The position numbers were made by a program, and so were the translations under genes. The notes below the pieces were generated by a model. That model ran no database searches and was not told where the DNA came from. It saw only the letters and a program-made list of their open reading frames with translations. A stretch of 64,000 bases of DNA, from NCBI RefSeq assembly GCF_016908115.1, contig NZ_JAFBDH010000001.1, positions 372,001 to 436,000 of the forward strand, in the 5' to 3' direction. Positions within the stretch are counted from its first letter, which is position 1. Each line of letters opens with the position of its first letter. This document shows positions 1 to 8,610 of this stretch, one piece after another. The stretch is from Peptoniphilus gorbachii. Its GTDB lineage: Bacteria > Bacillota > Clostridia > Tissierellales > Peptoniphilaceae.

Positions 1-754
1 TTATATGATAAAAAATTATGGGATACTCTTCCCCTAATTTTACTATATTGTGAAATTCAACTAGGGCTATCTCGCTATTTCTCTGCATCATAGAATCTAA
101 AAATGCGAAAATATTTGTGTCAATATTTTCTGTGATTAAATTTCTTATGTCACTTTCACTTATAAGGTCACTTTTTGCAGCTGCTGCGATTTTATCCATT
201 TCAGAATTTAAGTCAAGTAGGACAACATCTTCATTTTTTGAAGTATATCCACTTTCCTTAATAAAAAGAGCTGCCTCCCTATCATTAATTTTCTTGCCTT
301 TTCTCAAAAAATAAGATTTTACAAATCTATTTGCATCTACTGGACTTAATTTCCCAAAATCTATATCTCTATGGTTTTTTTGAAAATATTTATAAAATTT
401 TGTCGTCTTTTTAATGTTTGCGGTGTCCCAAAAAATTAAAACTACAAAATCAGATAAATTGTCTAAAAATTCATAAAAAGATTTTTTTAAGTCATATTCT
501 CCAATAAAATCAGTGACATCTCTTACTAAAACAACTTTTTTGTCATTCATTACAGGATAAGTTTCGCAAGCAGAAATAATATCCTCAGGTTTTGCTTCAA
601 CACCCTTAAATTTTATATAATTAAAGGCTTCACTTCCCTTTACATATTTATTTAAAAGATATCCAATAGCATTTTCCATTAAATATTTTTCTTTGCCAAA
701 AAATAGATAGGCTCCACTATGAGTATCATCTTTGTAAATTTTTTTGTAATTCAT
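1..754 (-). CDS. holA: DNA polymerase III delta subunit (3' part missing)
   Basis: The reading frame starts at an ATG at 754-752 and runs off the left edge of the window, so only the first 251 residues are visible. The start MNYKKIYKDDTHSGAYLFFG and the following P-loop-like region (FFGKEKYL), then ITDFIGEYDL-like and FVVLIFWD segments, fit the degenerate AAA+ module of the clamp-loader delta subunit, which opens the beta clamp for loading onto DNA. The start lies 29 bases inside the end of comEC, with a GAGGG ribosome-binding site, so the two are translationally coupled. comEC followed by holA is a common Firmicutes order. Identification is by sequence feel and context; the C-terminal domain cannot be checked. 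Confidence 0.85.
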   Translation of the reverse strand, partial: MNYKKIYKDDTHSGAYLFFGKEKYLMENAIGYLLNKYVKGSEAFNYIKFKGVEAKPEDIISACETYPVMNDKKVVLVRDVTDFIGEYDLKKSFYEFLDNLSDFVVLIFWDTANIKKTTKFYKYFQKNHRDIDFGKLSPVDANRFVKSYFLRKGKKINDREAALFIKESGYTSKNEDVVLLDLNSEMDKIAAAAKSDLISESDIRNLITENIDTNIFAFLDSMMQRNSEIALVEFHNIVKLGEEYPIIFYHI

Positions 755-2999
755 AATTTTCCCTCGCTGCCCTATAAAGTAAAATTGAATTTATAAATAT
801 AAGTAAAATATATAAATAATAATCTTCTTGGTGAATTTTAGTTTCTGTCCTTAGTTTGTCTCTAAAAATATTAAAATCCACTTCTCCATCTCTTAATGTA
901 ACATAGTATATAATACCATGTTTTTCCAAATTCTGGAGCACTTCTTCATGAGGATGACCATAGGAATTATTGACTCCAGCTGAAATTACAGCAATTTTAG
1001 GTCTTGTATTTTCTAAAAGATCATAAGAAGTGGAAGTTTTTGAACCATGATGTGCAACTTTTAAAATATCAATATTTCTATTTATTTTTTTCTCAACATT
1101 TTCTGAAATATCTCCAGTAAAAAGTGTTTTAAAACCCCTATGATTTATAAGAAGAACCATGGAATTGTCATTTTCTTCTTCACTATTTTTATTATCGCAA
1201 AGGACTTCTGCAATAGTGTCCCTACAAATATTTATTTTATCGCCTTTTTTTAGCATTACAATATTAGAAAAATTTTCTGCATTTTTTAATATTTCTGGGT
1301 TATCTGGTAAGTGGTTGATAAAAATATTTTTAACTTTATATTTTTTTATGATTTTATTTAAATTTCCTGCGTGATCTTCGTCAAAGTGAGATAGAAAAAT
1401 TCCGTCAATCTTTGAAATTCCACGTACCTTTAAAGTGGGAAATAAAAATTTTTCAAAAATTTTATTTTCCTTCCTTGCCCCTCCTGTATCTATTAAATAA
1501 TTTTTGCCCCTATAGCTTATAAGTGTGCAATCTCCTTGGTCAACGTATAAATGGCACTCCCTATAAGTATTGTAATCTCTTAAAATTCCAAGATATGTAA
1601 AAACAAAAAATACTGCCATATAAATTTCAATTATTTTAATATTTGGCTCAATAATTTCTCTTAACTTGTGCCTATATAAAATCATAAGAAGCAATATGTA
1701 ATAGATAAAAATATAATTAAATTTAAAAGCATTTATTTTTAGAAATAAACTACCCTTTGAAATAAAGAGACTTTCAAGTCCAAAAGTTGCATTCATTAAA
1801 ATATTTAAAATTTTTCCTATAAAACTTGGAAAAATTCCCAGTCCTAAAATAAATCCAAGAGAAATTATAAAAGTATAAATTGGCACAATTATTAAATTAG
1901 AAAGAAAAACTAAAATTGAAAAACCATCAAAATAATAATTTATTAAAGGAAAAAGAGAAATTATTACAGAAGCAGTCCCAATAAAAGATTTTTTTAAAAG
2001 ACTACTAGCTACAATCCTGCTATCAAGAAATGGATAGACAAAAACTAGTCCAAAAATCGCTCCATAGGACAGAATAAGTGAAATCGAATAAATTGACATA
2101 GGATTTATAAATAAAATAATGCCAAGACTTAAAAAATATATTTTTTTCAGGTCTAAATCTTTTTTTAAATAGATATTTCCTTTGTAGAGAATATAAAACA
2201 AAAATGCCCTCGTGGCTGAAATAGGAAAGCCAATTATAAAAAGATAGAAAAGAATTATCAAGGTTACAAGAATATCTGTTAGTTTTTTATTTTTTGTAAG
2301 TCCTTTTATTATACTTTCTAAAAAAACTACGAGAACTCCAATGTGAAGACCTGACACTGCCAAAATATGACTCATTCCCAGCATATTTAATCTATCTCTA
2401 TCCCCTTGATCTAAAAGAGATCTGTCAGCAATGACAATTGAAGTAATGATATTAGAGTTTTTTTCATCTAAATTTTCTACAAAGAACTTTTTTGCCCTGT
2501 CTGTAATAGAATTGCTAATTTTATAAAATATATTGGCTTTATAAATTTTTTTAGAATTTTTTATATTTCCTATGGCATAAATTCCCTGTGCCTTATAATT
2601 TTTATTGTAGTCAAAGCTTCCTTCATTCATGGAAGGAAGAGGAGATGTGAATTTTCCCGCAATTTTATAACCTGCTCCCCTTTCTAGCTTTTCGTAAATT
2701 AAAATTTTTGTCTTAAAATTTTTTCCATTTATAGAAGATGTCTTTAAAATAGATTTATTTTCGCTTGATGATATAACTTTTCCAGTGACCATGCCAGAAA
2801 AATCATTGAGATTATAATTTCTAAATGAAAAATTTGTAAAAACTAAAAAAGTAATAAGGGGAAAAATGTATAATTTCATCTTATTCTTTTGTGCTAGAAG
2901 AATTATTGATAGCATAAGAAAAAATAATGCCTTTAATAAACTTATTTTTGTAAAGATTGAAAGTAATATTCCAAAAATAATTGCTGCAAATAAATACAT
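726..2999 (-). CDS. comEC: ComEC/Rec2 family DNA-uptake channel
   Basis: Polytopic membrane protein of about 757 residues, the usual size for full-length ComEC, which moves single-stranded DNA across the membrane during competence. N-terminal hydrophobic helices are followed by a DUF4131-like soluble part (about residues 40-150), the Competence domain with the typical HILAVSGLHIG motif (about 210-460) and a C-terminal metallo-beta-lactamase-like domain with HFDEDHAGN and VAHHGSKTS metal-binding motifs. An in-frame GTG lies two codons upstream (3005), but it touches the AAGGGGG Shine-Dalgarno, so the ATG at 2999 is preferred. comEA lies elsewhere in the window (36925), suggesting that the competence genes are dispersed. 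Confidence 0.95.
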   Translation of the reverse strand: MYLFAAIIFGILLSIFTKISLLKALFFLMLSIILLAQKNKMKLYIFPLITFLVFTNFSFRNYNLNDFSGMVTGKVISSSENKSILKTSSINGKNFKTKILIYEKLERGAGYKIAGKFTSPLPSMNEGSFDYNKNYKAQGIYAIGNIKNSKKIYKANIFYKISNSITDRAKKFFVENLDEKNSNIITSIVIADRSLLDQGDRDRLNMLGMSHILAVSGLHIGVLVVFLESIIKGLTKNKKLTDILVTLIILFYLFIIGFPISATRAFLFYILYKGNIYLKKDLDLKKIYFLSLGIILFINPMSIYSISLILSYGAIFGLVFVYPFLDSRIVASSLLKKSFIGTASVIISLFPLINYYFDGFSILVFLSNLIIVPIYTFIISLGFILGLGIFPSFIGKILNILMNATFGLESLFISKGSLFLKINAFKFNYIFIYYILLLMILYRHKLREIIEPNIKIIEIYMAVFFVFTYLGILRDYNTYRECHLYVDQGDCTLISYRGKNYLIDTGGARKENKIFEKFLFPTLKVRGISKIDGIFLSHFDEDHAGNLNKIIKKYKVKNIFINHLPDNPEILKNAENFSNIVMLKKGDKINICRDTIAEVLCDNKNSEEENDNSMVLLINHRGFKTLFTGDISENVEKKINRNIDILKVAHHGSKTSTSYDLLENTRPKIAVISAGVNNSYGHPHEEVLQNLEKHGIIYYVTLRDGEVDFNIFRDKLRTETKIHQEDYYLYILLIFINSILLYRAARENYELQKNLQR

Positions 3000-3075
3000 A
3001 AGCACCCCCTTCTTATTATATATCTTTTTAAAGCGTCAAGTCACGAAATATGATAATATATTAGAGGAGGTAATT

Positions 3076-4692
3076 ATGAATTCAAAATACAAAAACTCTT
3101 ACAAAAAAAATTACAAATTAGAAATAATTGATAAAATAAATCGCGACGGAATTACTTATGGAAAGCTTGAAAATCCACCTTTCTTCACTGGAAGTGAAAA
3201 ACTTTTAGCAGATGATATAAAAATAAATGGAGAAGATCCAGTATTTTTATCTGGCAACAAAAACTATTTTAAAATTGATGAAAATAAAAATGAAGTTGAA
3301 ATTGAAATAAATTGGAAAAATAGACTTTTAATGATGCAGGAAAATCTTGGCAATGCCTTGGTAAGATATTTTTTATCTAGCAACACAAATTCAGAAATTT
3401 TAAATTATAAGGTGGAAAAAAATTCCTCCTATATAGACATTGCAGCTAAGGATTTCAAATTTATGACTGTAAAAAATATTGAATCTCTTGTCAATTATGC
3501 CATCTTTTCAAATTTATCCATTGAAAATTTTGAGGAACACATAAAAATTGAAAGGCTGGCAGAAATTTCCTATGAAGGTCCTTCCTTAAAGAGGACTGGA
3601 GAAATTGGAATGGTCTTTATTTCTTCAGTCGATAAAGTAAATTCCTTTATTAGATTAAGTATTGTCTCAGGAGAAAATGCCTACAGGCTTGCCAGAAATT
3701 CGCTTAACCTCCTAGACAATATGAAGATGTACTTAAATAGCGACAGCATAGAAAATGTATTTTCAGATGTAAAAAAATTAAAAGCAAAAAATTTCTCTGA
3801 TAGAGAAAAAATGCCTGAAAAAGAAAAAATACATGAGGCAGAAGAACTCCCAAAAGAGGATAGAAAATATGAATTACCAAAAAATCTATGCTTAGAAAAT
3901 TTTGATAAAAAAGAAAACACAAAAGAAATAGAAAAAATTTCTCAGTCTGGAAAAGTTACTGAAAAAGCAAAAAATTCCGAAGTAGAAAATTCTTCTCTTT
4001 TAGAAAAAGGCTCTTTATCCCATGAAAATTTTCATGATAATAAAAAAAATCAGGAATCCAAAAAAGTTTTAGAAGATACAAAATTTAATGAAGAGGCAAA
4101 AAAAGAAAAATACGATTCTAAATTCTTCCACGAAAAATATAAGCTTGAATCCTTTAAAAATTTAAATAAAAAATTTGAAAATAAAAAGGATGAAGGGGAA
4201 AATAAAATAGAGTACCAACAAAAAAATAAAATAGATGTCAAAAAAATAAATGATGAAGAAAAAGAGGATAAAGAAATTAAAAATAAGCTTAGCCAAAATA
4301 AGTCTATAAACTCTAGTGAAAAACCTCCGATTTTTTATGAAGCAGTAGAATCTTTTAAAAGATTTTCCACAGAAGTCTCTGGAATAAATTACATTTACAA
4401 AGTTCTTGAAGACGTAAATTTAAAGGAACTTCGTGAAATTTCTAGCTACATTTTAAAGGACGATAACTTTATACAAATTTATGGGCTTAAAAATGGCAAT
4501 AGATCAAAAATTATTATCCTTCGCTCCATGAATTTAAATTTTGATTTGAAGAAAATCTTTGAAAAATTAAAGGACCATTTTGACTTTAAGGGCACAGGCA
4601 ATATGTACACCTTGGACTTAGAATGTAAAGAAAAAGATATAACTAGAATTATGGAAAGCTTTTTAATTGAGATAAAAAGAGAAGTTAAATAA
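3076..4692 (+). CDS. AlaX/AlaRS-editing-domain paralogue with DHHA1 domain, zinc site lost
   Basis: 538 residues from an ATG behind AGAGGAGG; an in-frame start far upstream (2866) is only a chance extension into comEC. Residues 10-220 match the alanyl-tRNA editing module in layout: a GKLENPPFF segment where active proteins have AFYPEGGGQP, then INWKNRLLMMQENLGNAL (80-95) where they have IDW-RR-MQQHTGEH, and SYEGPSLKRTGEIG (165-178) where they have CGGTHV-NTGEIG. The two HxxxH histidines are N90 and A94, and the CxxxH pair is Y166 and S170, so no zinc ligand remains. Residues 225-415 are a Lys/Glu/Asn-rich, probably disordered linker. Residues 420-538 resemble the DHHA1 domain (VLEDVNLKELREIS), with GGKGGG reduced to FKGTG. 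Deacylation of mischarged tRNA is therefore unlikely; a tRNA-binding or structural role is inferred. Fold assignment is mine, from motif spacing. Confidence 0.7.
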   Translation: MNSKYKNSYKKNYKLEIIDKINRDGITYGKLENPPFFTGSEKLLADDIKINGEDPVFLSGNKNYFKIDENKNEVEIEINWKNRLLMMQENLGNALVRYFLSSNTNSEILNYKVEKNSSYIDIAAKDFKFMTVKNIESLVNYAIFSNLSIENFEEHIKIERLAEISYEGPSLKRTGEIGMVFISSVDKVNSFIRLSIVSGENAYRLARNSLNLLDNMKMYLNSDSIENVFSDVKKLKAKNFSDREKMPEKEKIHEAEELPKEDRKYELPKNLCLENFDKKENTKEIEKISQSGKVTEKAKNSEVENSSLLEKGSLSHENFHDNKKNQESKKVLEDTKFNEEAKKEKYDSKFFHEKYKLESFKNLNKKFENKKDEGENKIEYQQKNKIDVKKINDEEKEDKEIKNKLSQNKSINSSEKPPIFYEAVESFKRFSTEVSGINYIYKVLEDVNLKELREISSYILKDDNFIQIYGLKNGNRSKIIILRSMNLNFDLKKIFEKLKDHFDFKGTGNMYTLDLECKEKDITRIMESFLIEIKREVK

Positions 4693-4723
4693 AAAGATAA
4701 GTAAAATATAATTAAAAAAAATT

Positions 4724-4747
4724 GGCTGCTAGGTAAAACTAGCAGCC
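4724..4747. terminator. Bidirectional intrinsic terminator
   Basis: Nine-base perfect stem GGCTGCTAG / CTAGCAGCC with a six-base loop. It has T-rich sequence on the plus side and an A-run (4714-4720) that gives a T-run on the minus strand. It sits between the convergent genes ending at 4692 and 4753, so it can serve both. Confidence 0.9.
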
Positions 4748-4752
4748 TTATT

Positions 4753-5307
4753 TTAATAATATTTTTCGTTTATATAGTGATCAATAATGGAAGTCTTCAT
4801 TTGGTTGTCAAAAATATTTTCTTCTTTTAAAATTCTTAAAAGCCAAGGAGCCTTTGAATGAAATATAGCCTCTTTTTTATCCTCTAAGACTATTTCATAA
4901 AGTTCATTTCTCAGTGCCTTTGACTGGCACTTGATGTAATAAGCCTTGGTATTTCTAAAATCTTGTATCTTTAAAATATTTAAGACAGATTTATCTTTAA
5001 GCTCATAATATTTATTTGTTAAATTTAAATAATAATTATAGTACTTTGAATGTTTTTTTGTATTCCTTACATCTTTAGATAGGGCTCTATAATACTTTGC
5101 CATTACATTGTAATACTGGTAATTATACATTCCCTTTTCATAAGAATCCACTTTAATATAAGGTCTGGCATTTCTCATTTGGAAATAATCAAAATTTTTT
5201 TCCAAAAACTCTCTCTTGGAGAGATCTCCATTTGTATATTGCATTATGAGAAAAGATCTGTGTTCAAAAAAATCTTCAAATAGTCCTTTTTTTTTCTTAA
5301 ATTCCAC
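4753..5307 (-). CDS. Conserved protein, probably DUF6648 family
   Basis: 184 residues, soluble, rich in Tyr, Lys and Asn, no membrane segment. The opening (LFEDFFEHRSFLIMQYTNGD, then LSKREFLEKNFDYF) and the later SYEKGMYNYQYYNVMAKYY segment resemble a small clostridial family that I recall as DUF6648; its function is unknown. The start is a GTG at 5307; an in-frame stop lies four codons upstream, and the Shine-Dalgarno is weak. The stop codon of the 28-residue membrane peptide gene lies 14 bases before it, so translation may be coupled. The gene ends at the bidirectional terminator at 4724-4747. Confidence 0.6.
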   Translation of the reverse strand: MEFKKKKGLFEDFFEHRSFLIMQYTNGDLSKREFLEKNFDYFQMRNARPYIKVDSYEKGMYNYQYYNVMAKYYRALSKDVRNTKKHSKYYNYYLNLTNKYYELKDKSVLNILKIQDFRNTKAYYIKCQSKALRNELYEIVLEDKKEAIFHSKAPWLLRILKEENIFDNQMKTSIIDHYINEKYY

Positions 5308-5321
5308 GAAGCACCATTACT

Positions 5322-5408
5322 TCACCATCTTGCACTTAGAATTACTGGTACTATCATTGCAATAACAAGTAATATAGCAATAATTCTAGCCATTGTTTTT
5401 CTATCCAC
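5322..5408 (-). CDS. 28-residue single-pass membrane peptide
   Basis: Small open reading frame that begins with GTG at 5408 behind an AAGGTG Shine-Dalgarno at proper spacing and ends with TGA at 5324-5322. It reads VDRKTMARIIAILLVIAM followed by IVPVILSARW. That is a short basic N-terminus, one hydrophobic helix and a tiny tail, the layout of Prli42/DUF4044-type mini membrane proteins of Firmicutes. An internal ATG at 5393 would still give 23 residues. It fills the gap between the P-loop protein gene (ends 5419) and the DUF6648-like gene (starts 5307), in the same direction. Membrane location is inferred from hydrophobicity; the family link is tentative. Confidence 0.6.
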   Translation of the reverse strand: MDRKTMARIIAILLVIAMIVPVILSARW

Positions 5409-5418
5409 TTATAACACC

Positions 5419-5844
5419 TTATTTACTAGTTACTTCTAGACAGTGATCCTTTAGAGATTCAGGCATGTCTTCCTTTAGATAATCAACATTAATATAGATT
5501 TCTTTATTTTCTGCATCAGGAATTTTAGAAACTTTATTGTAAAGATGTTCTAAATCTTCAATATTAAGTGTCAATACTTTGTAAATTCCATCAACATATA
5601 TTTTGTGTAGGTCATAATCCATTGCAAGAAGTCCACAAATAAAACCATAAAAACTTTCAATTGAGTTTAGTCTGTATTCAGTTGCATTAATAAGTCTTAC
5701 ATTGTAATCTAAACTAAAGATGTGATCGTCATCAACTTCTACAAAAGCAATATTTCCATCGCCCTTTTTCATGTCGTCATTAGCGTTGTCGATTAACCAT
5801 CTTGTCTTACCAGAGCCTTTGCTCCCTAAAATATACTTTATCAT
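5419..5844 (-). CDS. Small P-loop ATP-binding protein
   Basis: 141 residues with a clear Walker A motif at the N-terminus (GSKGSGKTR, residues 7-15) and no obvious Walker B beyond the hydrophobic strand IYVDG (about residues 83-87). Similar clostridial proteins are often labelled as twitching-motility ATPase PilT, but the size, absence of the PilT histidine box and lack of pilus genes nearby argue against that. The ATG at 5844 follows GGAG and overlaps the stop of the radical-SAM gene (ATGA arrangement), so they share an operon. Function unknown; nucleotide binding is the only safe inference. Confidence 0.7.
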   Translation of the reverse strand: MIKYILGSKGSGKTRWLIDNANDDMKKGDGNIAFVEVDDDHIFSLDYNVRLINATEYRLNSIESFYGFICGLLAMDYDLHKIYVDGIYKVLTLNIEDLEHLYNKVSKIPDAENKEIYINVDYLKEDMPESLKDHCLEVTSK

Positions 5845-6749
5845 AGTATTTCTCCTTTCACTAGATCACCTTGAGTGTATCCATTTTCATGCATAACTTC
5901 TATAATCTCGTCTCTAATTTTCCACCAGGAAGTATTCCAATTGCAAAAAAGAGAATTTTCATAAGGTGCTCTTCCTATTATTCTTTCCACTATTATATCA
6001 TCTTTAAGATTTCTTAAAAAGAGTATAACTTTTTTCTTGTAATCATCTAAAGAAATTGGATCAATTTCTCCTCTTTCATACATCTTTCCAAGAGCCGTAT
6101 CTTTTAAGATGTAAAGGGCGTGAATCTTAACTTCATCGATGTTAAGAACATTTAAAATTTTCGCACACTCAATAATATCTAAGTCATCATCCCAAGGAAG
6201 TCCTATAATTATATGAGTGCAGACATTTAAATTTCTCTTTTTTAATTTAATTGCAGCATCGATAAATTCAGAAAGACCATGTCCTCTATTTAATTTTTTC
6301 AGGCTGTGATAATTTGGCGTCTGAAGACCAATTTCAACTGTCACAAAATAATTTTTGTTTAGCTCTTCCAAAAAGTCGAGATGTTTCTTAGGTAGATAGT
6401 CTGGTCTTGTGGATATACTGACACCTACGACATCTTCTATTAAAGATTCTTCAATTACTCTTTTAAAATCCTCAAAGGGCATATAGGTGTTAGTGAAATT
6501 TTGAAAATAGGCAATATATTTATTTGCCTTATATTTATTTTTTATGTGGTCTTTATTTTTTAAAATTTGCTCTCTTACAGTGCCAAAATTATTTTCAAAA
6601 GAGCCACCTTCTTCGCCACAAAAAATGCAGCCACCCACTCCACAAGTTCCGTCCCTATTGGGACAAGTTAAATCAAGTTTAACAGGAAGTTTATAAACTT
6701 TTTCGCCAAACTTCTCTCTAAGAAAATCAGAATATTTTCTATAAGTCAT
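5841..6749 (-). CDS. TIGR01212/YhcC-family radical SAM protein
   Basis: 302 residues. The cysteines C29, C41 and C44 within LTCPNRDGTCGVGGCIFC form the Fe4S4 site for S-adenosylmethionine typical of the TIGR01212 (E. coli YhcC) family; an extra cysteine sits at 36. The IGLQTPNYHSLKKLNRGH and HIIIGLPWDD motifs are also family hallmarks. The full family length is present. The reaction is not established for the family. It is followed without a gap by the P-loop protein and preceded after 8 bases by the DUF1292 gene. The Shine-Dalgarno is weak, so coupling to DUF1292 translation is likely. Confidence 0.9.
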   Translation of the reverse strand: MTYRKYSDFLREKFGEKVYKLPVKLDLTCPNRDGTCGVGGCIFCGEEGGSFENNFGTVREQILKNKDHIKNKYKANKYIAYFQNFTNTYMPFEDFKRVIEESLIEDVVGVSISTRPDYLPKKHLDFLEELNKNYFVTVEIGLQTPNYHSLKKLNRGHGLSEFIDAAIKLKKRNLNVCTHIIIGLPWDDDLDIIECAKILNVLNIDEVKIHALYILKDTALGKMYERGEIDPISLDDYKKKVILFLRNLKDDIIVERIIGRAPYENSLFCNWNTSWWKIRDEIIEVMHENGYTQGDLVKGEIL

Positions 6750-6757
6750 TTAGAAAA

Positions 6758-7093
6758 TTATTCTTCTTCCTCGTCATCAAAAATTTCTTCAAAAGTTTTT
6801 GAAACTTTTTCAAATTCTTCTTCTGATTCAATAACATCAAGTTCTACTTCATCTTCATTAACTTCACTGTACTTGTAAATGAATACATCTTCGCCATCTT
6901 CTTCATTTTCAGGAAGAAGTGCAATGTAATCATTTCCTTCACATTCAAAGATTCCAAGAACTATACACACCATTTCACTGTCATCATCAAGTGTAAGTGT
7001 TATAGTTTCATAACCTTCTTCTTCGTGGTCGTGTCCGCATCCACATTCGCAATTTTCGTCGTGTTCATGTAATTTTTTTTCTTCGTTACTCAT
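6758..7093 (-). CDS. DUF1292 protein with His/Cys-rich N-terminus
   Basis: 111 residues from the ATG at 7093, which has GGAGG at ideal spacing; the in-frame TTG at 7105 overlaps the Shine-Dalgarno and is rejected. The core (about 25-95; ITLTLDDDSEMVCIVLGIFE, then YIALLPENEEDGEDVFIYKY) is the DUF1292/YrzB fold found throughout Firmicutes with unknown role. The N-terminal tail HEHDENCECGCGHDHEEE clusters four histidines and three cysteines and could bind a transition metal. The C-terminus is strongly acidic. The protein is highly acidic overall and cytoplasmic. Confidence 0.88.
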   Translation of the reverse strand: MSNEEKKLHEHDENCECGCGHDHEEEGYETITLTLDDDSEMVCIVLGIFECEGNDYIALLPENEEDGEDVFIYKYSEVNEDEVELDVIESEEEFEKVSKTFEEIFDDEEEE

Positions 7094-7107
7094 AATATCC
7101 TCCAAAT

Positions 7108-8562
7108 TTATTTTAAATTTTCTAGTATTTTTATTAAGAAATCAAATACTCTTTCAGTTGATGAAATTGAAAGGTGCTCGCCAGGTGCGTGAACTCCCTT
7201 CATATTAGGTCCAATTGAAAGCATATCGATATCGCCAATAGTTTCTACAAAGATCCCACATTCAAGGCCAGCATGAATTGCTTCAAGTTTAAATTCTTTG
7301 CCGCTTACTTCTTTATAAGCCTTCTTTGCAACTTCACGAAGTTCTGAATGTTCTTTGTATTCCCATGCAGGGTATTTTGTTATAATTTCTATTTCTGCAC
7401 CAAAATTATCTGCTGCAATTTTATTTACAAGACCAATATATTCCTTAGAAGATTGAACTGAAGATCTAATATTTGAAATAATATTTACTGATGCTTCTTT
7501 ATTTTCAATTACTCCCACATTTACAGAAGTTTCTACTAAAGCTTCAATATTTTTACTCATTGCAATTACACCATTAGGCAAAATATTTAATAGACTAATA
7601 ATTTTATTTTTAAGTTCATCAGTAAAGGCTTTATCCCTATTTAACTTTGATTTTTCAAAATTTAATCTCACATCAGGATCAACTTTTCCAAGTTCTGTAA
7701 CAAAATTAGAGTTCAGCTCTACTATAAGGTCTTGGATTATTTTGATGTCACTTTCATTTATTGCAACAAGAGCCCTTGCATATCTTGGGATGGCATTAGG
7801 TTTTGCTCCGCCTTCTATTTCAACTAAGTCTCCATCAACTTTTTCAAAAATTCTATAAAGACTTCTGCCAAGAATTTTTACTGCATTGCCTAGACCAACT
7901 TGAATTTCTTGACCAGAGTGTCCACCCTTTAGTCCATTTACAATTATTTCATAAAGATTTTTATTTTTATCTAACTCTTTGTATTCTTTTTGTAATTTTA
8001 TTAGGTCTCTTTCTGCACCAGCACAAGAAATACATCCAACACCTTCAGTTTCAGAATCAATATTTAAAAGTCTCTTTGAAGTAACCATTCCTTTTTCAAG
8101 ATTTGCTGCTCCAGTCATTCCACTTTCTTCGTTGACTGTGAAAAGTGCTTCAATCTTTGGATGTTTATATTCATCAGATTCTAATAGAGCAAGAGTCATA
8201 GCAACTGCTATTCCATTGTCTGCTCCAAGAGTTGTCTCACGTGCTATAATAAAGTCGCCATCTATTTCATATTTTATGGCATCCTTAGAAAAGTCAATTG
8301 TGCATTCAGGAGTTTTTTCGCAAACCATGTCCATATGGCCTTGCAAAATGATGCTATCAACATTTTCATAGCCCTTTGTCGCCTCTTTAATGATTACAAT
8401 GTTTCCTATTTTGTCAGTTTTATATTCCAAATTATGTTCTTTTGCAAATCCAATTAAATAAGCTCTAATTTTTTCTTCTTCAAAGGAACATCTTGGAATT
8501 TTAGTTAATTTATCAAAGTAATAAAAAATTCTGTTCTCTAATAAGGTATTTATATCTTTCAT
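7108..8562 (-). CDS. pepD: Aminoacyl-histidine dipeptidase (M20 family)
   Basis: 484 residues, the normal length for PepD. M20C metallopeptidase motifs are present: GHMDMVCEK (first metal histidine and catalytic aspartate), TLGADNGIAVA (bridging aspartate), TVNEESGMTGAANL (catalytic base and metal glutamates), HSGQEI and, near the C-terminus, HAGLECG and HAPGEHLS. It hydrolyses dipeptides such as Xaa-His in the cytosol, a step in peptide nutrition of asaccharolytic anaerobes. The ATG follows GGGAGG. A TATAAT box lies about 25 bases upstream, between this gene and the RelA-like gene, so it may have its own promoter. Confidence 0.95.
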   Translation of the reverse strand: MKDINTLLENRIFYYFDKLTKIPRCSFEEEKIRAYLIGFAKEHNLEYKTDKIGNIVIIKEATKGYENVDSIILQGHMDMVCEKTPECTIDFSKDAIKYEIDGDFIIARETTLGADNGIAVAMTLALLESDEYKHPKIEALFTVNEESGMTGAANLEKGMVTSKRLLNIDSETEGVGCISCAGAERDLIKLQKEYKELDKNKNLYEIIVNGLKGGHSGQEIQVGLGNAVKILGRSLYRIFEKVDGDLVEIEGGAKPNAIPRYARALVAINESDIKIIQDLIVELNSNFVTELGKVDPDVRLNFEKSKLNRDKAFTDELKNKIISLLNILPNGVIAMSKNIEALVETSVNVGVIENKEASVNIISNIRSSVQSSKEYIGLVNKIAADNFGAEIEIITKYPAWEYKEHSELREVAKKAYKEVSGKEFKLEAIHAGLECGIFVETIGDIDMLSIGPNMKGVHAPGEHLSISSTERVFDFLIKILENLK

Positions 8563-8610
8563 TTAAACCTCCCACCTACATTATACATGAGTAGAAAAAA
8601 TATTTATAGT

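Noticed and set aside
1159-1374. Short plus-strand frame inside comEC, and many similar frames inside other genes (for example 3681-3922, 7803-8371, 15661-16248, 34883-35110)
   Set aside because: They are mirrored frames of strongly supported genes on the other strand, are rich in Leu/Ser/Phe, and lack ribosome-binding sites.
2866-3075. Longer N-terminus for the AlaX-like protein starting at 2866
   Set aside because: The extension is antisense to the start of comEC, has no ribosome-binding site, and the ATG at 3076 follows AGAGGAGG.
5419-5844. PilT/twitching motility ATPase label for the P-loop protein
   Set aside because: Only a Walker A motif fits; the protein is far too short and there are no pilus genes around.
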